This document shows positions 45,630 through 54,824 of a stretch of 64,000 bases of DNA, one piece after another. The first letter of the stretch is position 1. Every line of letters starts with the position of its first letter. A model generated the notes under the pieces. It was not told where the DNA came from, did no database searches, and was given only the letters and a program-made list of their open reading frames with translations. The position numbers and the translations under genes were made by a program. Source of the stretch: SpSt-398 sp041752235 (lineage in GTDB: Bacteria; Bacteroidota; Bacteroidia; Chitinophagales; Chitinophagaceae); contig JBGSHM010000021.1 in assembly GCA_041752235.1 (NCBI GenBank), forward strand, positions 1 through 64,000. The letters are read 5' to 3'.

Positions 45630-46466
45630 TCAGTTTGTTTTTTGCCACCATTGATATAGCTCCCCCAACCTTCCCAGTGAAAAATTCCTCTCCCCAACGC
45701 TGGCGATCCACCGAATACCGGACACAGCATTGGTCAGAAAGGCATGATCCGCCCTATCTAGGTCAGATACGGAGATGGGTGCTTCCTCTACCGCAAACCC
45801 CCAGTCGGGCATTTTTTCCAACAAATACCTGCGCATCACTCCCGCCACACATCCTTCTGATAAGGGTGGTGTGATGAATTTCCCGTCTATTGAAATAAAC
45901 AGATTGGCTATCGTTGAATCGGTGATCCGTTCATGTGTATTCAGGAGCAGGCAATCATTCAGGCGGTTTTTCCGCGCATAAAGGGCCGCCATGACATAGG
46001 GAAGATAATTCGCTGATTTCAAATTGGAGAAACGATCGGTGCTTTTTCGGGCATCCGGGAAGATATCCAGCACAAGCCCGTTCGTGTTGATTTCCTGGTA
46101 GCTTTCATTTAAGGCCCAGCTTTGCATGAGGTAATTCATATGCAAGGGACCTGGTTCATACAAACCACCATCTCCCCGAAAGACCATCAACCGGATCCGG
46201 GCCAGTTGGGTGTGGTGATTCTTTGTGGCCAGCTCGAGGATTTCTTTTTCCAGCTTTTCCCGGGTAAAATGAGGGCCGGGTTCAAAACCCAGGGTATCGA
46301 GTGCTGAGAATAATCGTTCAAAATGCTGGGAAGCCAGGGGAATCCGGCCTTTCTCTAACCGCATGGTTTCAAAAACCCCATCCCCATACCGAAGCCCGCG
46401 GTTATCTGCAGTAACGATGGGTGTACCGGCATCCAGCCATTTTCCATTGAAACCGATCTTGTCCAT
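45630..46466 (-). CDS. Aminotransferase class IV
   Basis: 278 residues with fold-type IV PLP enzyme features: RYGDGVFETMRLEKG at the start, PLP lysine in NLKSANYLP, and GCVAGVMRR. May be aminodeoxychorismate lyase (PabC) or a branched-chain/D-amino-acid transaminase; the sequence alone does not decide. Monocistronic between terminators. Confidence 0.87.
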   Translation of the reverse strand: MDKIGFNGKWLDAGTPIVTADNRGLRYGDGVFETMRLEKGRIPLASQHFERLFSALDTLGFEPGPHFTREKLEKEILELATKNHHTQLARIRLMVFRGDGGLYEPGPLHMNYLMQSWALNESYQEINTNGLVLDIFPDARKSTDRFSNLKSANYLPYVMAALYARKNRLNDCLLLNTHERITDSTIANLFISIDGKFITPPLSEGCVAGVMRRYLLEKMPDWGFAVEEAPISVSDLDRADHAFLTNAVSGIRWIASVGERNFSLGRLGELYQWWQKTN

Positions 46467-46477
46467 CTGGCAAAACT

Positions 46478-46508
46478 AAAAAATGCCCCGCTTTGACGGG
46501 GCATTTTT
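46478..46508 (-). terminator. Terminator after response regulator 1
   Basis: AAATGCCCCG and CGGGGCATTTTT form a strong hairpin with a 6-base loop and T-runs on both strands. On the minus strand it follows the regulator gene stop by about 28 bases. Confidence 0.85.
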
Positions 46509-46535
46509 ATTTATCACGCTCAGGCTGTGTGTGGC

Positions 46536-47207
46536 TTATTGTTCGACGAGACCGGCTTTGACCGCATACATTACCAGACCGGCAATGGACGTGGTTCCGG
46601 TTTTTGTCTTGAGTTTATCGCGAATGGCCTCTACTGTACGAGGGCTGAGGTCCACGATATCGGCGATCTCTTTGGTGCTCTTTTCTTCGCACATGAGTTT
46701 CAGAATGGTGATCTCCTTATCATTCAATTGCACATCCTGGGGACGGATACTGTCTCCATGCGTTTTACTGCGGAGTCCGTTCAGGAGGGCTTTATTGGTA
46801 AGGTCATTAAAGAAGAATTCATTTTCATAAACCCCTTTAACGGCTTCATAGATCATTTCGGCACCTGATTCCTTGGTGAGGTAAGAGTTTGCCCCTATCT
46901 CCATCATACGGCTGATCATAGAGTGGTCATTATGCATGGAAAGCATGATCACTTTAAGATCAGGGTAAAGCTTCTTGATCTCGGGGAGTGTGGTTAACCC
47001 ATCCATGATAGGCATTTGAATATCAAGGAGGACCACATCGGGTTTGATGTGCTTGAGCAGGTTGAGCAGTTGCATCCCATTCTCAGCTTCCGCAATCATC
47101 TGGATATCTTTCCTGCTGCTAAGGGAGGTTTTCACACCGGTACGGAAGAGGGCATGGTCGTCGGCGATCGCTACTTTAATAATGGTATTAGCGTCAATGT
47201 TCTTCAT
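46536..47207 (-). CDS. NarL-type response regulator 1
   Basis: 223 residues. Receiver domain 9-130 with acidic DD at 16-17, phosphoacceptor D62 (LLDIQMP), and conserved lysine in LTKES; LuxR-type helix-turn-helix at about 160-220 (STKEIADIVDLSPRTVEAI). DNA target unknown. No kinase is adjacent. Closest relative in the window is regulator 3 (shared GLVMYA). Confidence 0.93.
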   Translation of the reverse strand: MKNIDANTIIKVAIADDHALFRTGVKTSLSSRKDIQMIAEAENGMQLLNLLKHIKPDVVLLDIQMPIMDGLTTLPEIKKLYPDLKVIMLSMHNDHSMISRMMEIGANSYLTKESGAEMIYEAVKGVYENEFFFNDLTNKALLNGLRSKTHGDSIRPQDVQLNDKEITILKLMCEEKSTKEIADIVDLSPRTVEAIRDKLKTKTGTTSIAGLVMYAVKAGLVEQ

Positions 47208-47760
47208 TTGGATATTAATTAGTAGTAAACAACGGATTTTATACCAACAATAACGTTAAAAGACTATGCAAATTGTAAAAATCCCAAATAAAAAACCATC
47301 GTAGTAATACCTTATTTTACTGTTGCGGAAAATACTCTTTTTGGAATCACGCGTAAAGTTCCGATACCCCAACGAAGTAATACTTATGTCGGATGCAAGG
47401 CTTTTACGATAAGAACCGTAAATACCGAATGAATAAAATCGGTCAATAATGCTCTTGTCCACATTCCTATGTGGATATATTTTTGTATCAGAAAGTTGAT
47501 TGACAAGGAGGCATCGTCTACTACTCCGAACCGTCCAATGTCCTATACCGTCCAGAAAGTCATTCCAATTCCCTTGAAAAACCGGCGAGCAAAATCCAGT
47601 ATCAGTCAACTTTCTCTTTTTCTTTTCTTTTAGTTTTAGTCGTTGAATATAGCTAGTTACCATTTTACCCGTTTTTTAATCCAACCCTGCGAAAGAACCT
47701 GTCCTTTGAACGACCACAACCTATCCTTATACTGACGATTCCAAGAAAATAGTCTCTTGA
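47208..47760. other. Gene-free stretch upstream of regulator 1
   Basis: About 550 bases. A 135-codon minus-strand frame (47256-47663) has no start context, composition or motif of a real protein and is not called. No repeat or RNA gene seen. Probably contains the promoter of regulator 1. Confidence 0.5.
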
Positions 47761-47794
47761 AGAAAAAGCCCACGTCCCAAGCGTGGGCTTTTTC
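47761..47794 (-). terminator. Terminator after the Cys-rich secreted protein
   Basis: AGAAAAAGCCCACG and CGTGGGCTTTTTC form a 13-bp stem with a 7-base loop; T-runs on both strands. On the minus strand it lies about 30 bases after the gene that ends at 47824. Confidence 0.88.
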
Positions 47795-47823
47795 ATTCTA
47801 CTAACCTACTGCTGATATAAGCA

Positions 47824-48363
47824 CTAAAAGTCAATCTCCAGTTCGCATTCAGTCACTTCCCAGCACGACCAGTTAAACCACTGGCAGGCCGGGCAGGTAC
47901 CCCCACCGGGGCAGGGGCATCCGCATTTCTTGAATTTGCACTTGATCTTGATCTTAGAAGCTTCCTGTCCAAACGCCAACTGGTCTGAATGCAGAAACCC
48001 TTCATCCGTAAATACGGTGTTTCTTTCTTTCTCCCGGGGTTGCCCCGCCCGGTATTTTAAAACGGTGGTGGAGGAATAAACCCCGTCACCGGCAACCAGG
48101 TCGGTTCCCCGGCCATTGTCGGCATAAACAATGCCTTTCATTCCAAATCCCTGGGGCTTGGCCCGGGCATTGCCAAAATCGCGCAAGACAATCTCGCTTA
48201 CATACGTAAACTCGGAGACGGGTCTCGCCCGGATGGCCGTAATCGCCACATTGGCTTTAATGTATTCCTCGGTCCAGTTATCGAGGCCTTTCTGCGCATG
48301 CGTGGGGGAAATGGATAACCCTCCCAGTCCCCACAACAAAAGTTGGATCATTCTTCGCTTCAT
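47824..48363 (-). CDS. Exported protein with Cys-rich tail
   Basis: 179 residues with signal peptide ending THAQ (about 24). A GTDLVAGDGVYSS segment resembles the choice-of-anchor X type beta domain. The last 40 residues are packed with cysteines (CKFKKCGCPCPGGGTCPAC, later SCWEVTEC), suggesting disulfides or metal binding. No named family for the whole protein. Flanked by regulator genes. Confidence 0.72.
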   Translation of the reverse strand: MKRRMIQLLLWGLGGLSISPTHAQKGLDNWTEEYIKANVAITAIRARPVSEFTYVSEIVLRDFGNARAKPQGFGMKGIVYADNGRGTDLVAGDGVYSSTTVLKYRAGQPREKERNTVFTDEGFLHSDQLAFGQEASKIKIKCKFKKCGCPCPGGGTCPACQWFNWSCWEVTECELEIDF

Positions 48364-48620
48364 ACCTGTCATTTGGTCCTACTCTCTTCAAAATCCCGGT
48401 TTTCGGTTTGCCCGGATCAACCCGCTGCCGGCAGGCTTCGCTGACAATACAAAGGTCGTTTGCAGGGGTATTGAACCGTCAAAAACACAGGCATAGTATT
48501 CCGTGATTAACACCAGGATTAACCGTTGTATAACCGGATTTGAAACGAAGAAAAAACGGATGATTTTCCGTTGAAAACAATAGGTATTCCAATCAACCTC
48601 CCTTTAGTTTTGGCATCAAA

Positions 48621-49295
48621 ATGACTGGCATGACAGACCCGAGCAAAACAATCCACCTCGCCCTGGTTGATGACCATTTGTTATTGCGGTCATCCCTCGC
48701 CAAATCGATCAACGATTTCGAAAATTGTAAGGTAGTGATCCAGGCTTCTGACGGATTGGACCTCATGGATCAAATGCGCAAGGGTGTGATTCCGGATATC
48801 GTGATATTGGATCTTGGTATGCCCAGAATGAATGGAATGGAGACCTCCAACTGGCTGCCTAAGGAATATCCAAAAGTGGCCGTGCTCATTTTGACCATGT
48901 ATGATTCGGACATGACCATGGTTCGCCTGATGAATACCGGCGTAGCGGGTATCTTAAAAAAGGATATTCATCATTCCGAATTACTTTTTGCGATTCAATC
49001 TGTCGTTGACTCAGGCTTTTACTATTCCAAACAAATTACCGGGAAACTGGTCAACCTGATCCGGAAGAATGATGAGGGGGATATGAATCTGGACCGTGTA
49101 CAATTAACCGATCAGGAAATGGATTTTCTGCGATTGGCTTGTACGGATAAGACATACAAAGAGATCGCTTCGGAAATCAATTTGAATATCCGGACAGTTG
49201 ATACGATCCGCGACCATTTATTTAATAAACTGGGTGTACGAAGCCGGGTAGGTATGGCCATGTATGCCGTAAGGCAGGGGATTGTTCCGTTATAA
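48621..49295 (+). CDS. NarL-type response regulator 2
   Basis: 224 residues (218-221 if a later ATG is used). DD at 17-18, phosphoacceptor D64 (ILDLGMP), lysine in LKKDI; C-terminal LuxR helix-turn-helix (TYKEIASEINLNIRTVDTI). More divergent than the other three regulators of the window. Convergent with regulator 3, 19 bases apart. Confidence 0.92.
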   Translation: MTGMTDPSKTIHLALVDDHLLLRSSLAKSINDFENCKVVIQASDGLDLMDQMRKGVIPDIVILDLGMPRMNGMETSNWLPKEYPKVAVLILTMYDSDMTMVRLMNTGVAGILKKDIHHSELLFAIQSVVDSGFYYSKQITGKLVNLIRKNDEGDMNLDRVQLTDQEMDFLRLACTDKTYKEIASEINLNIRTVDTIRDHLFNKLGVRSRVGMAMYAVRQGIVPL

Positions 49296-49314
49296 TCCTG
49301 AAAATAATTTCTCC

Positions 49315-49971
49315 TTATTCCAGCAGTCTATTCCGCATAGCATACATCACCAGACCGGCGATGGTTTTGGCGCCAGCCTTTTGCTTCATGTTTTGCCGAA
49401 TGGTTTCAATGGTGCGTGGACTTAAGAATACTTCTTTGGAAATCTCTTCCGTGGTTTTATCCTCGGCGATGAGTTTAAGGATCTTGAGTTCTTTCTCGGA
49501 GAATTTAACCGGATTGGGATAGAACTGTCTGACCTTCTTTTTATGTTGGAGTTTGAGTAATACCGCTTTGTTTACTAGGTCGTTGAAATAGAAATCATCA
49601 TTCACACAGGTAAGGATCGCCTGGTAGATCTCATCCGGGTCAGTAGTTTTGGTGAGATAGGCGTTAGCACCCATTTCCATCATGCGTGTGATCATTTCCT
49701 GGTCATCATACATGGTGAGGACAATGATCTTCAGACTCTCATATTCCTTGCGGATAAAAGAGATCGCATTGATGCCATCCACTTCAGGCATCCGGATATC
49801 CATTAATAATACATCGGGTTCTTTGATCTTGAGTTTGTGCATGAGGTCCTTCCCGTCTTCGGCCTCCCAAAGGATCTTGAGATATTCCCTTTCCTTGAGT
49901 GCCATGCGAATGCCGTCCCGGAAGATCTTGTGGTCGTCGGCGATCGCCACCTTTATTTGATCGGTAGTCAT
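49315..49971 (-). CDS. NarL-type response regulator 3
   Basis: 218 residues. DD at 11-12/13, phosphoacceptor D58 (LMDIRMP), lysine in LTKTT, LuxR helix-turn-helix (EEISKEVFLSPRTIETI). Paralogue of regulator 1. No adjacent kinase. Confidence 0.92.
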   Translation of the reverse strand: MTTDQIKVAIADDHKIFRDGIRMALKEREYLKILWEAEDGKDLMHKLKIKEPDVLLMDIRMPEVDGINAISFIRKEYESLKIIVLTMYDDQEMITRMMEMGANAYLTKTTDPDEIYQAILTCVNDDFYFNDLVNKAVLLKLQHKKKVRQFYPNPVKFSEKELKILKLIAEDKTTEEISKEVFLSPRTIETIRQNMKQKAGAKTIAGLVMYAMRNRLLE

Positions 49972-50627
49972 GGATAACTGGTTTCCAGTGAATCGAATGG
50001 GTTTAAAAACAAGCCCGACGAAAGTAACGTATTTTCCTGAAATTATAATCGTGTATATCAGGCATTTACCTAATTAGAAGGCAAAAAGACCGAATTTTTG
50101 CCCCCGGAAGGGATTAGTAGTTTTCCGAAGGTATTCCAGGGAATCTACGATGCCCAATGGAACTATTCCCATTGCCAAATCGGGCAATACTTCGCTTGTC
50201 CCGGAAGGCTTGTTTTGTTACTTTTGGCCCTGAATCATTGACCACCAACCCCTCTTATTATCCACAGCTGTTGATAAGCGCCTTGAGATCGTAAAATTTC
50301 AAGGTTTTTTTATGACTTTTACGATAGTAAATTTACGCAAATATATTGGGACTATTACCTGATATTACTACTAAAAGTTAACCCTTAAAATGGCCTGAAA
50401 CCATTGCCAGGACTACATTCCACCCGATTACACCAGGGATAGTGCCCGGAACCCGGTTGAATTTGGGTGTGGATATATGGACTTTAGCAGTGAAAAATAG
50501 GTTCTAAAACTAAAACTAAAAGAACATGATCCGGGTATTACACATTCTGTTTTTGTTCGTCATCTAAGTCTAGATTGACATACTAGCTAAAATTTTCTAT
50601 TTTTGGAATTATGAACAACCAATTCCA
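49972..50627. other. Gene-free stretch between divergent genes
   Basis: About 650 bases holding no convincing open frame, tRNA or repeat family. Short complementary words ATCGTAAAA and TTTTACGAT (about 50288-50327) can form a weak hairpin. Probably promoters for regulator 3 and the kinase operon. Confidence 0.5.
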
Positions 50628-51302
50628 ATGATAGAAAATTTTATTTTTATAGCTAACCTATCGAGTTTTATTCCGCTTGCCATCTTTCTCTATCACCTTT
50701 CCCTGACCAAAAATGTGAATTATGCCAAAGCGGTAGCGGGTGCTTCCGTGTATGCATTGCTGATTTTTGGGTATTATCTGGCCTTCCCGCACCATGTAAA
50801 TAAGTATTTTGACGCGGTCAATTATTTTGGCGAATTCCTGGCCTTTTCAACGATCTTCTACTTTTCCTTTAACGCCCCCCTGTTTCGTAAAATCGTGCTA
50901 TTTGCGGGAATTGCGTTCGTCCTATTCTTCATAATTTACTTATCTGCCTTCGTAATAACCGAATTAGACCCTATAATGAATAGTGTCAAGTCAATAATTC
51001 TGATTGTTTTAGCGTTACTTGTTTTTTACGAGAAGTTCCAGATGGAGACTGACAAGGTGATATACTATGACCACAAGTTTTGGGGGATCATTGGTTTGAT
51101 CATCTTTATTTGCGGCACTTTTCTGTTTTACCTGGTGTATACAGAATACTATCTGGAAATGCAGAAGCTGGAAGGAATACCACTCACCCTTTATGTGTTG
51201 AAGAATATATTTCTAAGCCTAAGCATGCTCTTATTAATTAAACAAATCAAAAAAAGCAGTGGGAGGAAAGAAAAAGACATCCCATTCCTAGACCTGGAAT
51301 AA
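50628..51302 (+). CDS. Seven-helix membrane protein next to kinase
   Basis: 224 residues, seven hydrophobic segments starting at residue 4, with short loops and a charged C-terminal tail (KKSSGRKEKD). No family recognised. It lies 20 bases before a histidine kinase that has no sensor domain, so it may be the membrane sensor partner; that is inference from position. Confidence 0.72.
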   Translation: MIENFIFIANLSSFIPLAIFLYHLSLTKNVNYAKAVAGASVYALLIFGYYLAFPHHVNKYFDAVNYFGEFLAFSTIFYFSFNAPLFRKIVLFAGIAFVLFFIIYLSAFVITELDPIMNSVKSIILIVLALLVFYEKFQMETDKVIYYDHKFWGIIGLIIFICGTFLFYLVYTEYYLEMQKLEGIPLTLYVLKNIFLSLSMLLLIKQIKKSSGRKEKDIPFLDLE

Positions 51303-51321
51303 CCCTACAAGCCACCACCAC

Positions 51322-52149
51322 ATGTTTTTTCTCCAAGCCCCCAACAATATCAGCGTATCCAAAATTGTGCTTTTGGGTACCCTGGGGATATTGATCCTGG
51401 TGATCGGCATGGTCTTCTTTATTATCCAGCACCAACGCAGGGTGTTGAAATACCAGCAGAAGCTACAACAGATGGAGATCGATCAGCAAAAGATGATGCT
51501 GAGTGCCTCCATACGCATGCAAGAAGAAGAACGCCAACGCCTGGCCGCTGACCTGCATGATGATGCCGGTCCGCTCCTCGCCACCGCCCGATTATACCTC
51601 AATGAAAACCTGGTGAACCAGGATAAGGCCAGCCAGCTTCAATCCATTTTTCAGGCAAGGCAGATCATTGATGAAACCATACAGCTTATCCGGAATATCA
51701 GCCATAGCCTGATGCCCCCCACCCTTAAGAATTTTGGGTTGGAATCCGCGATCAATGACCTTTTCCAAAAGATCAGCGGCTCCGGGGCGATCAATGCCAG
51801 TAGCCGGTTCCATGATTACCGCGAACGCCTCAAAGGGGATAAAGAACTCATCATCTTCCGTATCGTACAGGAACTGGTGAATAATATCCTCAAACACTCC
51901 AGCTCAAGTTTTATCCACCTCACCCAAAATATCCACGGCGACAAGTTCTATCTCCGCATCCATCACGATGGACGGGGACTGGTTCAAACCGACTTTGAGA
52001 AGCTGAATAAGAGCAATATCGGGTTGGGATTGAAGAATATCAGCAGCCGTCTGCGGGTATTACATGGGGATATCCACTTTGAAAAAGATATTTCCCAGAC
52101 CTATTATAAGGTGACCATCGAAGTTCCCCGCGATGATCCTTACCAGTAA
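51322..52149 (+). CDS. NarL-family sensor histidine kinase
   Basis: 275 residues. One membrane helix (15-36), coiled coil about 38-65, HisKA_3 dimerisation/phosphoacceptor domain with H79 in AADLHDDAG, and HATPase with N-box IVQELVNNILKHS and a DGRGL G-box. No extracellular sensor region. Followed after 37 bases by its likely partner regulator 4. Confidence 0.92.
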   Translation: MFFLQAPNNISVSKIVLLGTLGILILVIGMVFFIIQHQRRVLKYQQKLQQMEIDQQKMMLSASIRMQEEERQRLAADLHDDAGPLLATARLYLNENLVNQDKASQLQSIFQARQIIDETIQLIRNISHSLMPPTLKNFGLESAINDLFQKISGSGAINASSRFHDYRERLKGDKELIIFRIVQELVNNILKHSSSSFIHLTQNIHGDKFYLRIHHDGRGLVQTDFEKLNKSNIGLGLKNISSRLRVLHGDIHFEKDISQTYYKVTIEVPRDDPYQ

Positions 52150-52186
52150 GCCGGAAAATCCTATTTTTGCTTACTTACTGTTCCTA

Positions 52187-52837
52187 ATGAATGTCATCAA
52201 AGTTGCCATTGTAGACGATCATAAGATCTTCCGAAAGGGAGTGGTCCTGTCCCTGCGACCCTATACCAATATCCGGTTTGTCCAGGAAGCAGAGCACGGC
52301 GATGACCTCCTGGCCGGCGTAAAAGAATCTGAACCGGATGTGATCCTGATGGACCTCCGAATGCCAGGCAAAGACGGGATCGAAACCACCAAAATAGTTT
52401 CCAAGCAATACCCCCACATCCGCATCATCATTCTCACCATGTACGAAGACGAGCGCTTTGTATACCACATGATGGAGAATGGTGCCAATGGCTACCTGCT
52501 CAAGAATGCTGAACCCCAGGAGATCCGAAAAGCCATCATGGATGTACATGAGAAAGGATACTACCTGAATAATTTCGTCAACCGCATCCTGCTCAAGCGC
52601 TCCCATTCCCGCAATAAGGTCATCCCCTCCCTCAATAATGAAATCACCCTAAGCGACAAGGAACGGGATGTACTTCGTTTTATCTGTATGGAATTTACGG
52701 CTCAGGAAATCGCCCAGAAAATGGAGATCAGTCCGCGTACCGTGGAAGCCATCAAAGACCGGCTGATGGAACGCTTTGGAAGCAAGAATACCGCGGGACT
52801 GGTTTTTTTCGCGGTGAAGAATAATTTGGTGGACTAA
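52187..52837 (+). CDS. NarL-type response regulator 4
   Basis: 216 residues starting MNVIKVAIVDDHKIF; the earlier ATG at 52133 lies within the kinase gene. Phosphoacceptor D56 (LMDLRMP), lysine in LLKNA, LuxR helix-turn-helix (TAQEIAQKMEISPRTVEAI). Likely cognate regulator of the kinase just upstream. Confidence 0.93.
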   Translation: MNVIKVAIVDDHKIFRKGVVLSLRPYTNIRFVQEAEHGDDLLAGVKESEPDVILMDLRMPGKDGIETTKIVSKQYPHIRIIILTMYEDERFVYHMMENGANGYLLKNAEPQEIRKAIMDVHEKGYYLNNFVNRILLKRSHSRNKVIPSLNNEITLSDKERDVLRFICMEFTAQEIAQKMEISPRTVEAIKDRLMERFGSKNTAGLVFFAVKNNLVD

Positions 52838-52873
52838 CCGCTAAAAGCTAATAGCTATTATCTTTTAGCGGTT
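52836..52873. terminator. Hairpin spanning two convergent stop codons
   Basis: AACCGCTAAAAG (52836-52847) and CTTTTAGCGGTT (52862-52873) are perfect 12-base inverted arms. The left arm starts within the stop codon of regulator 4 and the right arm ends within that of scoB. The loop has the AGCTAATAGCTA word found also at 15040 and 53600. Confidence 0.75.
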
Positions 52874-53531
52874 AGCTGAAGGTCATCTCAGGAATTTCCC
52901 CCTCTATAATCAAACGTCCGGCAGTCTTCGACTTTATTTCCTCAACTGATACACCAGGTGCCCTTTCCAGCAACCGAAAACCTTCGGGTGTAACATCAAG
53001 TACCGCCAGGTCACTCACGATCTTCCGCACACATTTTACGCCGGTCAAAGGCAATTGGCATTGCGGAAGTAGTTTGGATTCTCCCTTTGGATTCGTATGC
53101 ATCATGGCCACGATGATATTGCGGGCACTTGCCACCAGGTCCATCGCCCCACCCATCCCCTTTACCATCTTTCCGGGGATCTTCCAGTTGGCAATATCCC
53201 CCTGGTCGCTTACTTCCATCGCCCCCAATACGGTCAGGTCCACTTTACCGGCCCGGATCATTCCAAAACTCATGGCCGAGTCAAAGAAACTCGAGCCAGG
53301 AACGGTTGTAATGGTCTGCTTGCCTGCATTGATCAGGTCAGGGTCCTCGGCACCTTCAACTGGAAAAGGACCCATCCCTAATAAACCATTTTCACTTTGC
53401 AGGACCACTTCCACTCCGGCAGGAATATAATTCGCTACCAGGGTGGGTATGCCGATTCCCAGATTGACATAATATCCATTCCGGAGTTCGCGGGCAATGC
53501 GTTGGGCGATTTGTTCTTTGGTGAGGGGCAT
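52872..53531 (-). CDS. scoB: 3-oxoacid CoA-transferase subunit B
   Basis: 219 residues. The NLGIGIPTLVANYIP opening and catalytic glutamate in LQSENGLLGMGPFP are the family I CoA-transferase beta subunit signature. With subunit A it moves CoA between succinate and acetoacetate or a related acid. Separated from subunit A by 69 bases of simple repeats. Confidence 0.93.
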   Translation of the reverse strand: MPLTKEQIAQRIARELRNGYYVNLGIGIPTLVANYIPAGVEVVLQSENGLLGMGPFPVEGAEDPDLINAGKQTITTVPGSSFFDSAMSFGMIRAGKVDLTVLGAMEVSDQGDIANWKIPGKMVKGMGGAMDLVASARNIIVAMMHTNPKGESKLLPQCQLPLTGVKCVRKIVSDLAVLDVTPEGFRLLERAPGVSVEEIKSKTAGRLIIEGEIPEMTFS

Positions 53532-53532
53532 G

Positions 53533-53628
53533 GGTGAAGGGTGAATAGTGAATCGTGAATCGTGAATAGTGAATCGTGAAACGTGAGACGTGAGAAGCTA
53601 TTAGCTATTAGCTTTTAGCTTACGTATT
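53533..53628. repeat. Simple-word repeats between scoB and scoA
   Basis: GTGAATCGTGAATAGTGAAT words repeat from about 53540 to 53592, followed by AGCTATTAGCTATTAGC up to about 53620. The second word runs into the scoA gene and supplies its last codons (K-L-K-A-N-S-stop). No gene within. Confidence 0.75.
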
Positions 53629-54308
53629 GTTCGCTGTTCGATCCTTTTTTCGTATTGGGTTCCCTGGAAAATACGTTGCACATATATTCCGGGGGTATGG
53701 ATCTGATCGGGGTCGAGTTGGCCGGCCGGAACGAGTTCTTCCACTTCGGCAATCGTGATCCTTCCAGCCATGGCCATTAGCGGGTTGAAATTTCGGGCTG
53801 TTTCGCGAAAGATGAGATTACCATGGGTATCCCCCTTCCAGGCCTTAACGAGCGCGAAATCGGCCTCAAAAGCGTATTCAAGCAGGTATTCTTTTCCGTT
53901 AAATATTCTTGACTCTTTCCCTTCCGCCACTTCGGTACCTGCTCCGGCGGGTGTGAATACGGCAGGCATTCCATATCCGGCGGCAAGACAGCGGGTAGCC
54001 AGGGTGCCTTGGGGAATGAGTTCCACTTCGAGTTCTCCACTGAGTAACTGGCGTTCAAATTCCGCGTTCTCTCCCACATACGAAGAGATCATCTTTTTGA
54101 CTTGCCGGGTACGCAGCATGAGCCCGATACCAAAATCATCAACACCGGCATTGTTGGAGATACAGGTCAAATCCTTCACGCCCTTTTGCACAAGGGCCTG
54201 TATGCAATTCTCGGGAATGCCACAAAGCCCAAAGCCACCTAACATGATCACCGCGCCATCGGGAATATCACGAATGGCTTCGGCTGCACCGGACACTGTT
54301 TTATTCAT
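53601..54308 (-). CDS. scoA: 3-oxoacid CoA-transferase subunit A
   Basis: 235 residues with GAVIMLGGFGLCGIPENCI and the PAGAGTEVAEGKE segment of the alpha subunit. Upstream of and co-directional with scoB. Its terminal residues are encoded by a repeat word (see 53533). Confidence 0.93.
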   Translation of the reverse strand: MNKTVSGAAEAIRDIPDGAVIMLGGFGLCGIPENCIQALVQKGVKDLTCISNNAGVDDFGIGLMLRTRQVKKMISSYVGENAEFERQLLSGELEVELIPQGTLATRCLAAGYGMPAVFTPAGAGTEVAEGKESRIFNGKEYLLEYAFEADFALVKAWKGDTHGNLIFRETARNFNPLMAMAGRITIAEVEELVPAGQLDPDQIHTPGIYVQRIFQGTQYEKRIEQRTIRKLKANS

Positions 54309-54356
54309 ACCACAATCGTTTGTGCAAATTTATCCGGATTCGGCCAAATAAAGGGC

Positions 54357-54824
54357 TTATTGCGGTTGAATGGGCAAACTCAGGCTGTCGAGTTTTTTGC
54401 GAATGGATTTGGTGCGTATCCGGATACTGTCTGGTACCGGTGTGGTGGCGGGTTTGGAGGTCGTATCTTCTTCCACCTTATAGGCTTCCTGCTCTTTGCG
54501 CCGGGCCATGGTATTCAACGAATCCATCACCACTCTGAGCAGGTCGGGATGCATGCGGTAATAATCCAGGCTTTTCTTGAAATTTTCGCGCTTTATCTGA
54601 TGCAGGGCAAAAACCTCTTCGTAAAGCCTGAGACTTTCCTGCTTCTTGTTCAGGTTAGAATCCTTGCTGACGAAATCCGCGACAAACTGATCCGATCGGG
54701 CCAAGTCCCAAAGCACCAGCTTCATCTTCTCTTGCGTAAGAATATCACCAGGCACCTTGTTCTTATTCACACAGGCACCAAGTCCGATCAGCATCATTAT
54801 GAATAATAAAAAAAGGGGCTTCAT
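54357..54824 (-). CDS. DUF4296 lipoprotein
   Basis: 155 residues, lipobox LGAC (cysteine about 18). MKLVLWDLARSDQFVADFV and LYEEVFALHQIKRENFKKSL are the DUF4296 pattern. Overlaps the upstream DUF4835 gene by ATGA; last gene of the bamD operon. Function unknown. Confidence 0.88.
   Translation of the reverse strand: MKPLFLLFIMMLIGLGACVNKNKVPGDILTQEKMKLVLWDLARSDQFVADFVSKDSNLNKKQESLRLYEEVFALHQIKRENFKKSLDYYRMHPDLLRVVMDSLNTMARRKEQEAYKVEEDTTSKPATTPVPDSIRIRTKSIRKKLDSLSLPIQPQ

Noticed and set aside
47256..47663. 135-codon minus-strand open frame in the gap before regulator 1
   Set aside because: No signal, motif, plausible ribosome-binding site or protein-like composition; reads as chance.
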